Shown here in pieces: positions 9,080 through 19,163 of a stretch of 64,000 bases of DNA. This stretch comes from Lithodes maja (Eukaryota; Arthropoda; Malacostraca; Decapoda; Lithodidae): assembly GCA_037953745.1 (NCBI GenBank), contig JBAKBP010003092.1, positions 62,001 to 126,000 on the forward strand, in the 5' to 3' direction. The notes beneath the pieces were generated by a model that was not told where the DNA came from, searched no databases, and saw only the letters and a program-made list of their open reading frames with translations. Position numbers and translations under genes: made by a program. Numbering within the stretch: the first letter of the stretch is position 1; every line of letters starts with the position of its first letter.

Positions 9080-9271
9080 GCAAAGGTTGGCCATGTGGAA
9101 AGAATGGATAAAACTGGTAAAAATACAGTGGACGAGGAAGCAAGAATTACAGTTGGTAGACTAAGGAAACCCTGGGACAAGGTACTGAGGAAGGATCTCT
9201 GGGTTAGAAGACTTGACAGGGACACCAAAGAAGGTTGTGCATCATGGAGACCGAGAGTGGCCATCAGGTGA
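9080..9271 (+). pseudogene. RTE-like LINE ORF2 C-terminal relic
   Basis: The frame contains GHVERMDKT, then GRLRKPWDKVLRKDLWVRRL and ends WRPRVAIR. This is the C-terminal tail seen in the larger relic at 12107-13309 (YEHVERMDE, PRKTWDRAICADL, AWNAAIRTRD). Only the last ~60 codons remain. Confidence 0.65.
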
Positions 9272-9424
9272 CCAAAACATGCCCATACAAAACATGGAAC
9301 TGCCTTTCAATCAATACTGATAATGAAGCTTTACATCTACAGTACTGTATCTTGTAAACCTTACTACAAGTGTAATAAATAGTCTCCAATGATGAAGTTT
9401 GATGCAGTTTTTAACAACGTACAC

Positions 9425-9839
9425 GTGTGGTGATGGGCTGGTCTATCAGAGTGAGAACTGAGCGATCTCTGCCATACCCATAGCTTACTCTGACTGTTCC
9501 TTTTACTTATATATTTCCTAGATCTCAAGTAACGGCATCCCTTTCGTGGATTGACCTCCCAATCTACCAAGATTGGAAGCCAAAGCGTCACATTTTTCCT
9601 TTGCCCCATAATTGCTGAGGGGCACAGGGTCCTGGGTGGGGCTTTGGTTTCCCGGGCGTTTCCGCACCCCCCTCAGCTCCCCGCCATGGAATGGCTTCGG
9701 TCACCCAGGCTTTATTGTGGTCGGCAGGGAGGGTTCAGTGGGGGCGCACGGTTATGGCCTTGGCCTTGCTCGGGGCCTTGGGGCTGTTTGGCCAGGTAGC
9801 TTGGGGAACGGGAACAACAACAACAACAACAACAACAAC
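9425..9839 (+). mobile_element. LINE-tailed SINE-like element (family S2), full-length
   Basis: About 415 bp from TGATGGGCTGGTCTATCAG to an (AAC)n tail. It is bounded by the direct repeat AACGTACAC at 9416-9424 and 9840-9848, a target-site duplication. The last ~60 bp (TTGGGGCTGTTTGGCCAGG and the AAC tail) match the 3' end of the LINE at 1-503. No convincing tRNA or 5S head is visible, so it may be a LINE deletion derivative rather than a classical SINE. Confidence 0.75.
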
Positions 9840-9852
9840 AACGTACACTCCC

Positions 9853-10488
9853 TTAACCCGGGAGCTGCGGGAAGACTCTTAAGAGTTCCCCCGGCGGACT
9901 GCGGGAAGACTCTCTGGAGTAAGTAAAACTAAAAATCAACTTTTTACATCGAAAAAAAAATATTTTTTTTATTTTTATTTTTTTATTTTTTTATTTTTTT
10001 TTGGCCCCTGGGCCATGCAAAATCTCAGTCCTCTACCTCCCCTCCTTCCCCACTTTCCTCCTATTCCTCAGTTATCACCTATTTTCCCTATTATTCCCTT
10101 ATTCTGAGGTATATTTTCGTGCTAACATTAGCGAGTTGCAAGCAGGGTGTTGTCATCACTGATGGCCATCGAGTGCAAGAGAGAGAGAGAGAGTATCGAT
10201 CGACTGTGTCGCAGTGGCCTTGGGGAAAATTGGCGGGAAGCTAGCTTGCCTCACCCATACATTATACAACTCGCGGGCTATATCTCCGATTTTGACCATC
10301 CAAACGCTGTTTTCACTCGTTTTATTGTTGTTTCAGGTTAATACCTTTATAATCAACCCATAATAGGCGCATATGGATAATTATTAATGCTATTAATGGT
10401 ACAATGAATATTTTAGTGACGAAAAACCTCAAATACGTCAGCACAGGGGGACGTTTTCATTTACCCCCGTGCGCACTTCAGAGGTTAA
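9853..10488 (+). mobile_element. TTAA-flanked 636-bp non-autonomous element (family Q), copy 1
   Basis: It runs from TTAACCCGGGAGCTGCGGG to GCGCACTTCAGAGGTTAA. The ends are imperfect inverted repeats (TTAACC...TGCG) and both carry TTAA, as in piggyBac-type elements. Near-identical copies lie at 15277-15900 (inverted) and 16687-17322, and no transposase is encoded. A 64-codon open frame starting at GTG is shared between copies, but its only internal ATG is not conserved, so I do not call it a gene. Confidence 0.75.
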
Positions 10489-10594
10489 AAATAAAAACAA
10501 AAACAAATAATAAAATAGAGTAAAATAGAAAATAAAAAATAAACATGGGAAAAGTGGAGATTGGGCCTGAGCATATACATATACATATTATAGC

Positions 10595-10785
10595 CTACTC
10601 CCTTGATTGACAGGGCTAAGGCATACCCTTGTTACAGGGACCTGACTGGATATTTGTCATGAATCGCTAGACCTGAGCGTCCAAACTCTTGACGTCTAAC
10701 AATGACACAGGGTGGGATCGAACTGCAGACCCTTTGATAAGCAGTCAGACACACTACTGACCATGCCATGGCCTATGGCTGTGGC
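10595..10785 (-). mobile_element. tRNA-like SINE (family S3), copy 1
   Basis: On the minus strand GCATGGTCAGTAGTGTGTC (A-box region) and TGCAGTTCGATCCCACC (B box) lie in a tRNA-like head. A unique body follows, ending TAACAAGGGTATGCC and CCTGTCAATCAAGGGAGT. A second copy lies at 11938-12110. Confidence 0.65.
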
Positions 10786-11545
10786 ATAGAAAACACTTAA
10801 AGAGTTTACTACAGCTTAATGTTGTTTTCCTTTTACATTATAAACCAATATTTATCCCTACATAATAAATGTTGCCAATTTATAGAGTAAGCTCCTAGAG
10901 TCCTAGACCCTCTAACGTTGAGGTAAGTAAGTACCTAACTAGGCTGATGATAAAAATTATTTATCAAATATGCACCAAATAACTTTTGTTATCAACCCTA
11001 CAAAAAAAAATCCAATATCCAAGCGTAGCGAGATGGGGGACTACCATTAATTTATAATGTTCAATTTAAAAAAATTCTACTAGCTACCCCAGGCTGAGTC
11101 ACCAAAATATTATATAGTACTGTACAGTATTTTGCTCAAATTAACATAGCAGCAAATCCTCACCCCCATAAGCATGATTAATTGGCAGTGATGAATGAAG
11201 TAACTCTTAACGATTAATTCTAAAGAACTTTAAATATGTTTAAGAGATGATAATATATTGTGCTAATCAAGAGAAACTATGTGGAGAATGGTGGAATGAA
11301 CTACTAAGTTAATTTGAACCAAAATAGTTATTGAATGTACTGTTTGTGACTGGAGGTAAACAGACAGACCAATTAAGATCTTACCTCTTACTTTGTTGGT
11401 GGTGAGTCAATGAGCTGGGATACTGGAACCATTATTAACCCGGGTGTGAGTCAGCCACAACTGTGGGGCTGAGGGTAGAAAAAGTATAAAATGACAATCA
11501 TTGACCATACCAATTTCTGAAACAGACATCACTACTAGTAAATAC
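10786..11545. other. AT-rich spacer without recognised features
   Basis: I see no coding frame with family similarity and no tRNA-like boxes. Scattered GTACTGTACAGTA-type strings occur, as elsewhere in the window. Confidence 0.45.
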
Positions 11546-11547
11546 AT

Positions 11548-11895
11548 ACCCATAGCTTACTCCGACTGTTCCTTTTACTTATATATTTTCTAGATCTCAA
11601 GTGACGGCGTCTCTTCCGTGGATTGACCTCCCAATATACCAAGATTGGAAGCCAAAGCGTCACATTTTTCCTTTGCCCCTCAACTTTCTCTTCATAATTG
11701 CTGCGGGGCACAGGGCCCTGGGTGGGGCTTTGGTTTCCCGGGCGTTTCCGCACCCTCCTCAGCTCCCCGCCATGGAGTGGCTTCGGTCACCCAGGCTTTA
11801 TTGTGGCCGGCAGGGAGGGTTCTCTGGGGGCGCTCGGTTATGGCCTTGGCCTTGCTCGGGGCCTTGGGGCTGTTCGGCCAGGCAGCTTGGGAGAA
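11548..11895 (+). mobile_element. S2 element, truncated at both ends
   Basis: The body from CATACCCATAGCTTACTCC to GGGGCTGTTCGGCCAGGC matches 9425-9839. The first ~50 bp are missing and the (AAC)n tail is replaced by GAGAAAATAC. Confidence 0.7.
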
Positions 11896-11937
11896 AATAC
11901 TAAAACTTGGTTCAGTATGATGCAGTGTTTAACGCCG

Positions 11938-12110
11938 TACACTCCCTTGATTGACAGGACTAGGGTATGCCCTTGTTACAGGGAATTTACTACACATTTG
12001 CCACAAATTGCTAGACCTGAGTGTCCAAACTCTTGACATCTACCAATGGCACGGCCTGAGATTGAACTGCCGACCCTTTGATTAGCAGTCAGACGCGCTA
12101 TAGACCATGC
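11938..12110 (-). mobile_element. tRNA-like SINE (family S3), copy 2
   Basis: It shares CCTTGATTGACAGG, ATGCCCTTGTTACAGGGA and GCAGTCAGACGCGCTATAG with the copy at 10595-10785. Its end abuts the truncated 5' boundary of the RTE-like RT relic. Confidence 0.65.
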
Positions 12111-13309
12111 CTAGAGATGTTGTGCAGTGGGCTATGAGGAAACTTGGTGTGGAAGAGTGGCTGGTTCGTGTGATAATGAAGATGTATGAGGATTCACAAA
12201 TTGCGGTGAGGGTGAAAGGTGTACTGAGTGAGGAGTTCACAGTCTGTGTTGGAGTTCATCAGGGTTCAGTGTTAAGCCCCCTCCTCTTTATTATGGTCCT
12301 GGAGGCACTGTCTAGAATTTTTAGATCCGGACTCCCGTGGGAACTGTTTTATGCAGACGATTTAGTCCTAATAGCTGACAATGTGCAAGATGCTGAGGCC
12401 AAATTCAGAAGATGGAGAGAGGGCATGGCAAGCAAGGGTTTAAGAATCAATATTAACAAAACCAAGGTTATGCTTTGTAGATTGAGACGAGGCAATGTGG
12501 AAAAGAGTGGTGCATACTCATGTGCAGTGTGTGGAAAGGGTGTGGGCGCTAACTCGATTCGATGCAGCATCTGTCGATGTTGGGTACACCATGGGAGTAA
12601 GCGCTGTAGTAGAATAAAAGGACCCCTGTCGAAGGATAAGTCAGAAATAGAGAAATTTGAGTGCGTAGTGTGCAAAGGCGAGCTTGTGTTAAATGATGAT
12701 CCTGTGGCTGTGAATTTTGGAAATGAGTCATTGGAGCTGGTGGACAAGTTTTGTTACCTAGGAGATACCATCTCTACCGGTGGAAGGGCCGAGGCTGCCA
12801 CTGTCGCTAGAATTAGATGTGGCTGGGGGAAGTTCAGAAAACTGCTGTCAATTCTGACCATGAAAAGAATGCCTCTTCCCCTGAAGGGAAAGGTGTATGC
12901 CTCATGTGTTAGAAGTGCAATGACGTATGCCTCAGAAACATGGGCCGTTAAAGTAGAGGATGTCAACAGAGTGGAACGTAATGAGATGAGAATGGTGAGA
13001 TGAATGTGTGGGGCCAGGCTGCAGGATAGAATAACAAATGTTGAGCTGAGGAGACGTATAGGTATAAAGAGTATTATCGAGGAGATGCGTACAAGTAGAC
13101 TGGGATGGTATGAACATGTGGAGAGAATGGATGAACAAAATTGAGTGAAAAGATGCAGGTCTGTGATTGTGGAGGGAGCTGTACCACGGGGGGGACCAAG
13201 GAAGACCTGGGATCGGGCTATATGTGCCGATCTCAAATTTAAAAACTTGACAAGTGAAGCAGCCCTTAACAGGGTTGCCTGGAACGCTGCCATTAGGACA
13301 AGAGACTGA
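12107..13309 (+). pseudogene. RTE-like reverse transcriptase relic with an inserted PHD-like finger
   Basis: The ORF begins inside the RT palm (VQWAMRKLGVEEWLVRVIMK) and carries GVHQGSVLSPLLF and the catalytic box YADDLVLIAD near 12350. A Cys-rich module follows: C-x2-C, then CSICRCWVH, then C and CVVC (about 12517-12705), a PHD-like C4HC3 pattern. After it come FCYLGDTISTGGRAEAAT and AMTYASETWA. The frame is broken only by two TGA codons (13001-13003 and 13142-13144), then continues YEHVERMDE, PRKTWDRAIC and AAIRTRD to a TGA at 13307-13309. The endonuclease half is absent (5' truncation). RTE-clade assignment is inferred from the RT and C-terminal style. Confidence 0.8.
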
Positions 13310-13800
13310 AACTGCACGTATGTGTGGAGCACTCTGTCTCAACATTTTATGTATGTAGCTTTGGATGATGGAGGAATGACTATAGATCAGGCAAGAGAAG
13401 TGGTAATAAACAGGAATGAATAGAGAATGCTTGTGAATAGATGAGTGAACACGTGGTCATTTGGGGGAAGAGGTCGGGCGCAAGTTGGACTAGATAATAG
13501 TCCATCAGGCACCTGGCCCGGGGAGACGATTAATATGAAGGGTGCGCCTGGAAGTGTGGTGGGCGGGCTTGTGTCTTAGGCTCCGCTGCATGTCTGCCTG
13601 CCGAGATCAGAACCTCTCCGTGTGGTCGGGGGCCGGGGGAGTGCTGGAGGGACCTTGGTGACCCTGGTCTCTGTGTCTTCTCCTGGATTACCTAGATGGG
13701 TGTGAATTTGTATTTTGTTTTTGTGTGTTCATTGTTTTGTGTTGTGTTTTGTGTTGTCCCTATTCTTGCTCTGTCTTGAGTTCCCCCCCCCCTTCGCTCC
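13310..13800 (+). mobile_element. 3' untranslated region of the RTE-like LINE
   Basis: It directly follows the RT relic. Its second half (13604-13800) is the source-like sequence for the short RTE-tail elements at 1461, 3186, 6756 and 8125, with CTGGTCTCTGTGTCTTCTCC and CCTAGATGGGTGTGAATTTG. It ends near a C-homopolymer. Confidence 0.65.
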
Positions 13801-14234
13801 CCTCCCTCTTCTCCTTACTCCACATAGCCTAGGCTAATAATTATAATAGGCCTATTGATAATAGCCTAATAGTCCTAGGCCTATTGATAAAAAATTTGTT
13901 GATCGCACCTTTCTGAGATTTCTAATTACAAACACTAGCCTAGGCCTATAGGCTAGCCTACAGTATATTGAAGCAAATATGCAAAACATAAATAGGCCAG
14001 CCTAAAACGCGGACAAATTGTGGTAGGCCTAGGATATTTCCTAGGCCAAGCCTATAAATAAATATTTTCCACAAAAGTGTCAAAAACTGATAACATTGTA
14101 AGAAAATACTGAGCAGCCACACCACATCTAGCACCATAATCACTAGCCTATGTACCATGGCAAACTAACAAAGTTTAGGAACTAGGCTAGGCTATTCAGA
14201 GAATCAGAGATGTTTCAACTTTAGGCTAGCCCAA
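13801..14234. other. Spacer rich in AGGCCTA strings
   Basis: No gene is seen. The palindromic string TAGGCCTA and relatives (CTAGGCCTAT) occur repeatedly between 13840 and 14060. Confidence 0.45.
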
Positions 14235-14277
14235 ATCTTCAAACAAAATTACTCGGGTTTGACAACCTGGGCCACAT

Positions 14278-14693
14278 TGGTTGTTGTTGTTGTTGCTGTT
14301 CCTCAGGCTGTCTGGCCGAGCAGCCCCAAGGTCCCGAGCAAGGCCAAGGCCATAACCGAGCGCCCCCACAGAACCCTCCCAGCTTACCACTAATAATGCC
14401 CAGGTGACCGAAGCCACTCAAAGGCGGGGAGCTGAGGAGGAAACGCCCGGGAAACAAAAGCCCCACCCAAGGCCCTGTGCCCCTCAGCAATTATAAAGGG
14501 AAAGTTGAGGGGCAAAGGAAAAATGTGACGCTTTGTCTCCCAATCTGCCAGGGTTGGCAGTAGGGAGGTCAATCCACGGAAAAGACGCCGTCACTTGAGA
14601 TCTAGAAAATATATAAGTAAAAGGAACAGTCTATGGGTAATTGGGTATGGCAGAGAACGCTCAACTCTCATTCTGATAGACCAGCCCATCACC
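14278..14693 (-). mobile_element. S2 element, minus-strand copy
   Basis: A (GTT)n run (the reverse of AAC) is followed by the complement of the S2 body and ends ATAGACCAGCCCATCACC. It is inserted in an R2 repeat, whose fragments flank it at 14235-14275 and 14785-14910. Confidence 0.72.
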
Positions 14694-14784
14694 AGTGTGA
14701 TGTATATTATAAGGATTCCATAGAGCTTCACTTTCCCTAATAAATTATGTATAATAACGCTGCGAGTCTTTTCAAAAAAATTAC

Positions 14785-14910
14785 CAATAGCAATGTTTTG
14801 GCCATTTCATCACATCAAAAAGACACAATTTGAACTACAAACCACAATACTATCCTTGCATATACAATAATACAGACTAAAAAGACAAGGACTCGGCTTT
14901 CGACTTACAG
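14785..14910. repeat. R2 repeat fragment
   Basis: It carries CAATGTTTTGGCCATTTCAT and TTTGAACTACAAACCACAAT, matching 8310-8400 and the outer palindrome arm sequence at 25510-25620. Confidence 0.6.
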
Positions 14911-15276
14911 CTGGGCTAGATTCGTGTTCCGTGTGAGGTGCTCAGGTGCTAGAGTGACACCGTGACAGACTGACAGGGTAAAACAGCACATAGGCCTATG
15001 CCGGATTTTTTTTATTTTAATACCACAAATTTTCAGTGTTTTTTATAAACAAAATTGGTCATTTGCATCAATATATAGTGTTTGTAATTACAGTAATTAG
15101 AAATCTCGGGAAAACCTATTTTCCCCATTAGGCCTATCGATCGATGTTGAGACTCGCCCCCCCCCCCCCTCGATAGTGATTTGAAAAGACATTAGCCTAA
15201 CCCAACAACCTTACCCAACCTACCCTAGTATTATGGGTGGGGGCTGCCGTCCCCACACTAGTACTAGGCTAATCCC

Positions 15277-15900
15277 TTAACCTCTGAAGTGCGCACGGGG
15301 GTAATTGAAAACGTCCCCCTGTGCTGACGTATTTGAGGTGTTTCCGTCACTAAAATATTCATTGTACCATTAATAGCATTAATAATTATCCATATGCGCC
15401 TATTATGGGTTGATTATAAAGGTATTAACCTGAAACAACAATAAAACGAGTGAAAACAGCGTTTGGATGGTCAAAATCGGAGATATAGCCCGCGAGTTGT
15501 ATAATGTATGGGTGAGGCAAGCTACCTTCCCGCCAATTTTCCCCAAGGCCACTGAGACACAGTCGATCGATACTCTCTCTCTCTCTCTTGCACTCGATTG
15601 CCATCAGTGATGACAACACCCTGCTTGCAACTCGCTAATGTTAGCACGAAAATATACCTCAGAATAAGGGAATAATAGGGAAAATAGGTGATAACTGAAG
15701 GATAGGAGGAAAGTGGGGAAGGAGGGGAGGTAGAGGACTGAGATTTTGCATGGCCCAGGGGCCAAACAAAAATAAAAAAAATAAAAATATATTTTTTTTT
15801 TCGATGTCAAAAGTTGATTTTTAATTTTACTTACTCAGGAGAGTCTTCCCGCAGTCCGCCGGGGGAACTCTTAAGAGTCTCCCCGCAGCTCCCGGGTTAA
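15277..15900 (-). mobile_element. TTAA-flanked element family Q, copy 2 (inverted)
   Basis: A 624-bp reverse-complement copy of 9853-10488, with TTAA at 15277-15280 and 15897-15900. It differs from copies 1 and 3 mainly in poly-A/T lengths and a few substitutions. Confidence 0.78.
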
Positions 15901-16019
15901 TAAAAAAAAAAAAAAAAAATGGCCTGTCGATTAGGCCTATAGGAAGGTGAAAGAAAAGTCGATGAAGTCTACGGGGTTTACTCTGCAATCTTCAGCTTGA
16001 TTGTACATTGATAACGGGA

Positions 16020-16260
16020 AAGTACCGTATTGACAACCTTGTTACGAAAATTAGATTTTAGTACCATACTTTTAAATTAGGTTTTTCCGAGGGTTTAACA
16101 CATTTTCATATGATCTTTAGAGCTATCGATGACTGTAAGTACCGTATTGACAACCTTGTTACGAAAAAGACATTTTAGTACCATACTTTTTTATTAGGTT
16201 TTGCCGAGGGTTAAAACAAATTTTCTTATGATCTTTAGAGCATATAGATTCAATATTTAT
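16020..16260. repeat. Tandem duplication of a ~115-bp unit
   Basis: Two units share ACAACCTTGTTACGAAAA, TTTTAGTACCATACTTTT and ATGATCTTTAGAGC. The CCGAGGGTT segment also occurs near both ends of the TIR element at 22012-24156. Confidence 0.65.
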
Positions 16261-16509
16261 CTTCAAATAGCCTATATCAACAAAATTTGTGGTATTAAAA
16301 TAACATTAAACCCATATGCCTTACATATAACCAAAATCAGTTAAATCACGACTGGCTAAATCTACAGTATACTACCCCTATTTTGTCGCTATTCTGTTGG
16401 TACTAATGGGTTAATATTATTAGTAGTAGACTTAGTATGGTTTGATGATGCGCGGAAATGTATATTTGACTTGAAATAGATAAATAGATACATTGAAGCA
16501 TTACAAACC

Positions 16510-16527
16510 TTCGCGAACCCATAAACA

Positions 16528-16558
<31 letters not shown>

Positions 16559-16595
16559 ACCCATAAACAGGGAACGTGAGCTGGGTTTAGACCAT
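16510..16595. repeat. 41/42-bp direct duplication
   Basis: CGCGAACCCATAAACAGGGA followed by ACGTGAGCTGGGTTTAGACC occurs twice in tandem, nearly identical. A (TTAGG)n-like tract follows at 16618-16650. Confidence 0.7.
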
Positions 16596-16617
16596 CAGCG
16601 AGACAGGTTAGTTTTCG

Positions 16618-16650
16618 GTTAGGTTAGGTTAAGTTAAGTTAGGTTAGGCT
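16618..16650 (+). repeat. Degenerate interstitial (TTAGG)n tract
   Basis: Runs of TTAGG interrupted by TTAAG variants. Confidence 0.6.
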
Positions 16651-16686
16651 AATGTTAAAAATACTAAAATGCGACGGTCCTCGGTA

Positions 16687-17322
16687 TTAACCCGGGAGCT
16701 GCGGGAAGACTCTTAAGAGTTCCCCCGGCGGACTGCGGGAAGACTCTCCTGAGTAAGTAAAACTAAAAATCAACTTTTTACATCGAAAAAAAAATTTATT
16801 TTTTATTTTTATTTTTTTATTTTTTTATTTTTGTTTGGCCCCTGGGCCATGCAAAATCTCAGTCCTCTACCTCCCCTCCTTCCCCACTTTCCTCCTATTC
16901 CTCAGTTATCACCTATTTTCCCTATTATTCCCTTATTCTGAGGTATATTTTCGTGCTAACATTAGCGAGTTGCAAGCAGGGTGTTGTCATCACTGATAGC
17001 AAGCGAGTGCAAGAGAGAGAGAGAGAGTATCGATCGACTGTGTCGCAGTGGCCTTGGGGAAAATGGGCGGGAAGGTAGCTTGCCTCACCCATACATTATA
17101 CAACTCGCGGGCTATATCTCCGATTTTGACCATCCAAACGCTGTTTTCACTCGTTTTATTGTTGTTTCAGGTTAATACCTTTATAATCAACCCATAATAG
17201 GTGCATATGGATAATTATTAATGCTATTAATGGTACAATGAATATTTTAGTGACGAAAAACCTCAAATACGTCAGCACAGGGGGAGGTTTTCATTTACCC
17301 CCGTGCGCACTTCAGAGGTTAA
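16687..17322 (+). mobile_element. TTAA-flanked element family Q, copy 3
   Basis: 636 bp in the same orientation as copy 1 and nearly identical to it, with TTAA at 16687-16690 and 17319-17322. The start region of the shared 64-codon frame reads ATAGCAAGC instead of ATGGCCATC, which removes the only ATG and argues against a conserved peptide. Confidence 0.78.
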
Positions 17323-18149
17323 ACAACACTGTATATCAAAGAAAAAATAAAAACAAAAACAAATTACCTGAAAAACTCTTATCTGGTTGGTGATAAATTT
17401 GTATCAAAATACGTTTTTTCCAATTTCCGCGTCTGCTGAACCATCCAAAAACATGCTAAAAAGCGTATTTGGAGGGGGAAGGTGGTGGGGGGTAGTGGGA
17501 GAGGGGTAGTATAACTGTAGATTTACCCACGACTGTATTTCAATATGTTTTACTTAATGTTATTGTATTAAGTTATTGGTTAGGTTAGCCTAAGTCACTC
17601 TTCTTCTTCTTCTTATTGTTTAAATGTGCAGTTTGCTTGGAGGGTTGTCTCCAGATTACTGCACAGGCGTTTAGATGGGACAGAGTAAGAATAGAAGGGA
17701 ATTATAGAATGAGGAATGAAAAACTACTCAAAATTAGTCACTGAAGCCCCCCAACCGCGTCAAGGAGAGTAGTATCCGGGGGGGGGGGGGGAAGTCACTC
17801 ACACGGAACCGTCCCATTCTCGAGGTGGAGTGGAGTCGGCATTTGACACTGTTACCAACTCCAGAAGTTTTCTTTTGTTTTGATCTGTAGGGTCTAGTGT
17901 TACCAACTCAAAAATATTATATCAGGGGCGCGTTCAAGAGCAAGACTTCAGACGCTACAGTTTCCGTAGCGCGAATTGGGGCCTCGTGAACGATTTAGAA
18001 GCCTCTCCCGCACTACATAAACAAACTGGGTGGTTGCCATGGTTACGTTTATACCCTGATGAAGGTATTAAGGGAGCCCACCTCCCTTTTTTTTTTTTTT
18101 TATCTTTCTCTCCTTTTCTCTCTTTCCCTGGCTTGTATCCATTCAGCCC
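17323..18149. other. Spacer without recognised genes
   Basis: It holds a G-rich run near 17780, homopolymer tracts and mixed-composition sequence near 17940-18070. No coding frame with family similarity is visible. Confidence 0.45.
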
Positions 18150-18226
18150 CATTCAGCCAACTGTTTTAAGTCATTTATCCCCAACCAGGTGTCGATTTCT
18201 TCCTGGCGAGCGGTAGCGCTGTAAAT

Positions 18227-18853
18227 TCAAATCCATGGAGACCTAGGCCCAGAGCTGAAAACAAGGGCACTTATACTAGGAGGAAAAGCACAGAAGTATG
18301 CAATTTCTACCTAAGAAATGAATGCCGATATGGAGTAGTTGGCATGGGATGCAAAGAAGACCACCCAAAAATATGTGCAAGATTCATGAAGCACGGGCTG
18401 GATGAAAGGATCGGTTGCAAGCGTGGATGGAAGTGCATCGACTACCACCCATATGTATGCAGAATCTCGCTCAACAAAAGGGCATGTACTATCAGAGACT
18501 GCAATCTTCCACACATAAAGGGAACCAAAACACTGACGCCCAGAAACAATGCCAACAACCCAAGGAAACATGCTACAGGACACATCCAAAGGGAATTTGC
18601 CTACACACCAACACATGAGGAACAACTAGAAAGCCAACGTAATGCCCTCAGAAGCTGGCCAACCATCCAGCAAACTCACAAGGTCATACCAGCAACGGTA
18701 CACACGGCTATGCCTGACCAAGGTGCTTTTTTAGAGTTAATAATGGGACGTCTTCTGGAAGTGGAAAAACGGTCTCAAGGGATAATGGAGAGATTCCTAG
18801 CCCAAACCGAGGGGCCAGACAGGAACCACAGAGGAAGGTGCAACTACCACTAA
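18227..18853 (+). CDS. LINE ORF1: CCCH zinc-finger nucleic-acid-binding protein
   Basis: The frame is open from upstream of 18227 to a TAA at 18851-18853; the first ATG is at 18344. Three CCCH fingers are visible: C-x7-C-x8-C-x3-H (CNFYLRNEC, GMGCKEDH), C-x13-C-x5-C-x3-H (GCKRGWKCIDYH) and C-x8-C-x4-C-x3-H (ACTIRDCNLPH). Because the first finger precedes the first ATG, the true start is lost or non-canonical. The C-terminal third has a short helical stretch (LELIMGRLLEVEKRSQGIME) that could oligomerise. As in other LINE ORF1 proteins, a role in binding the element RNA is inferred. Confidence 0.7.
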   Translation, partial: SNPWRPRPRAENKGTYTRRKSTEVCNFYLRNECRYGVVGMGCKEDHPKICARFMKHGLDERIGCKRGWKCIDYHPYVCRISLNKRACTIRDCNLPHIKGTKTLTPRNNANNPRKHATGHIQREFAYTPTHEEQLESQRNALRSWPTIQQTHKVIPATVHTAMPDQGAFLELIMGRLLEVEKRSQGIMERFLAQTEGPDRNHRGRCNYH

Positions 18854-19163
18854 CTAGTTTTTTTGTGGGCAACATCAGAGGGCTTTACCCACGAAACAAT
18901 CAATGCAAAGTCCCCATGTTGGAGGAAATTGCAGAGGAAGATAACTCAATTTTTCTAGCCCTCACAGAAACACACTTGAACAAAAACATTTTGGATGCAG
19001 AGATCAATATCCATAATTTCACTATATTCAGAGCCGACAGAGAGGACAGAAGCCACGGAGGAGTAGCACTCTACCTAAGGGAGGATATGGCTGCAAATAC
19101 CGAAACTTTAGTTGCATTCTCAAACGGCACAACAGAGCTACTAGCAGTACACATAAGACAAAC
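18838..19163 (+). pseudogene. LINE ORF2 endonuclease, N-terminal part before a frameshift
   Basis: This frame overlaps the end of ORF1 by 16 bases. It reads FVGNIRGLYPRNNQ, then IFLALTETHLNKN and SHGGVALYLRED, the N-terminal motifs of APE-like LINE endonucleases (N of the first strand, the catalytic E in LTETHL, GGVALY). It reaches AVHIRQT and then a TAA. The downstream frame resumes RNIIILYRPPNTT. One base lost or gained near 19158-19164 explains the break. Confidence 0.78.

Noticed and set aside
10147..10341. 64-codon frame conserved in all three family Q copies
   Set aside because: It starts at GTG, its only ATG is lost in the third copy, and the copies are so similar that any frame would look conserved.
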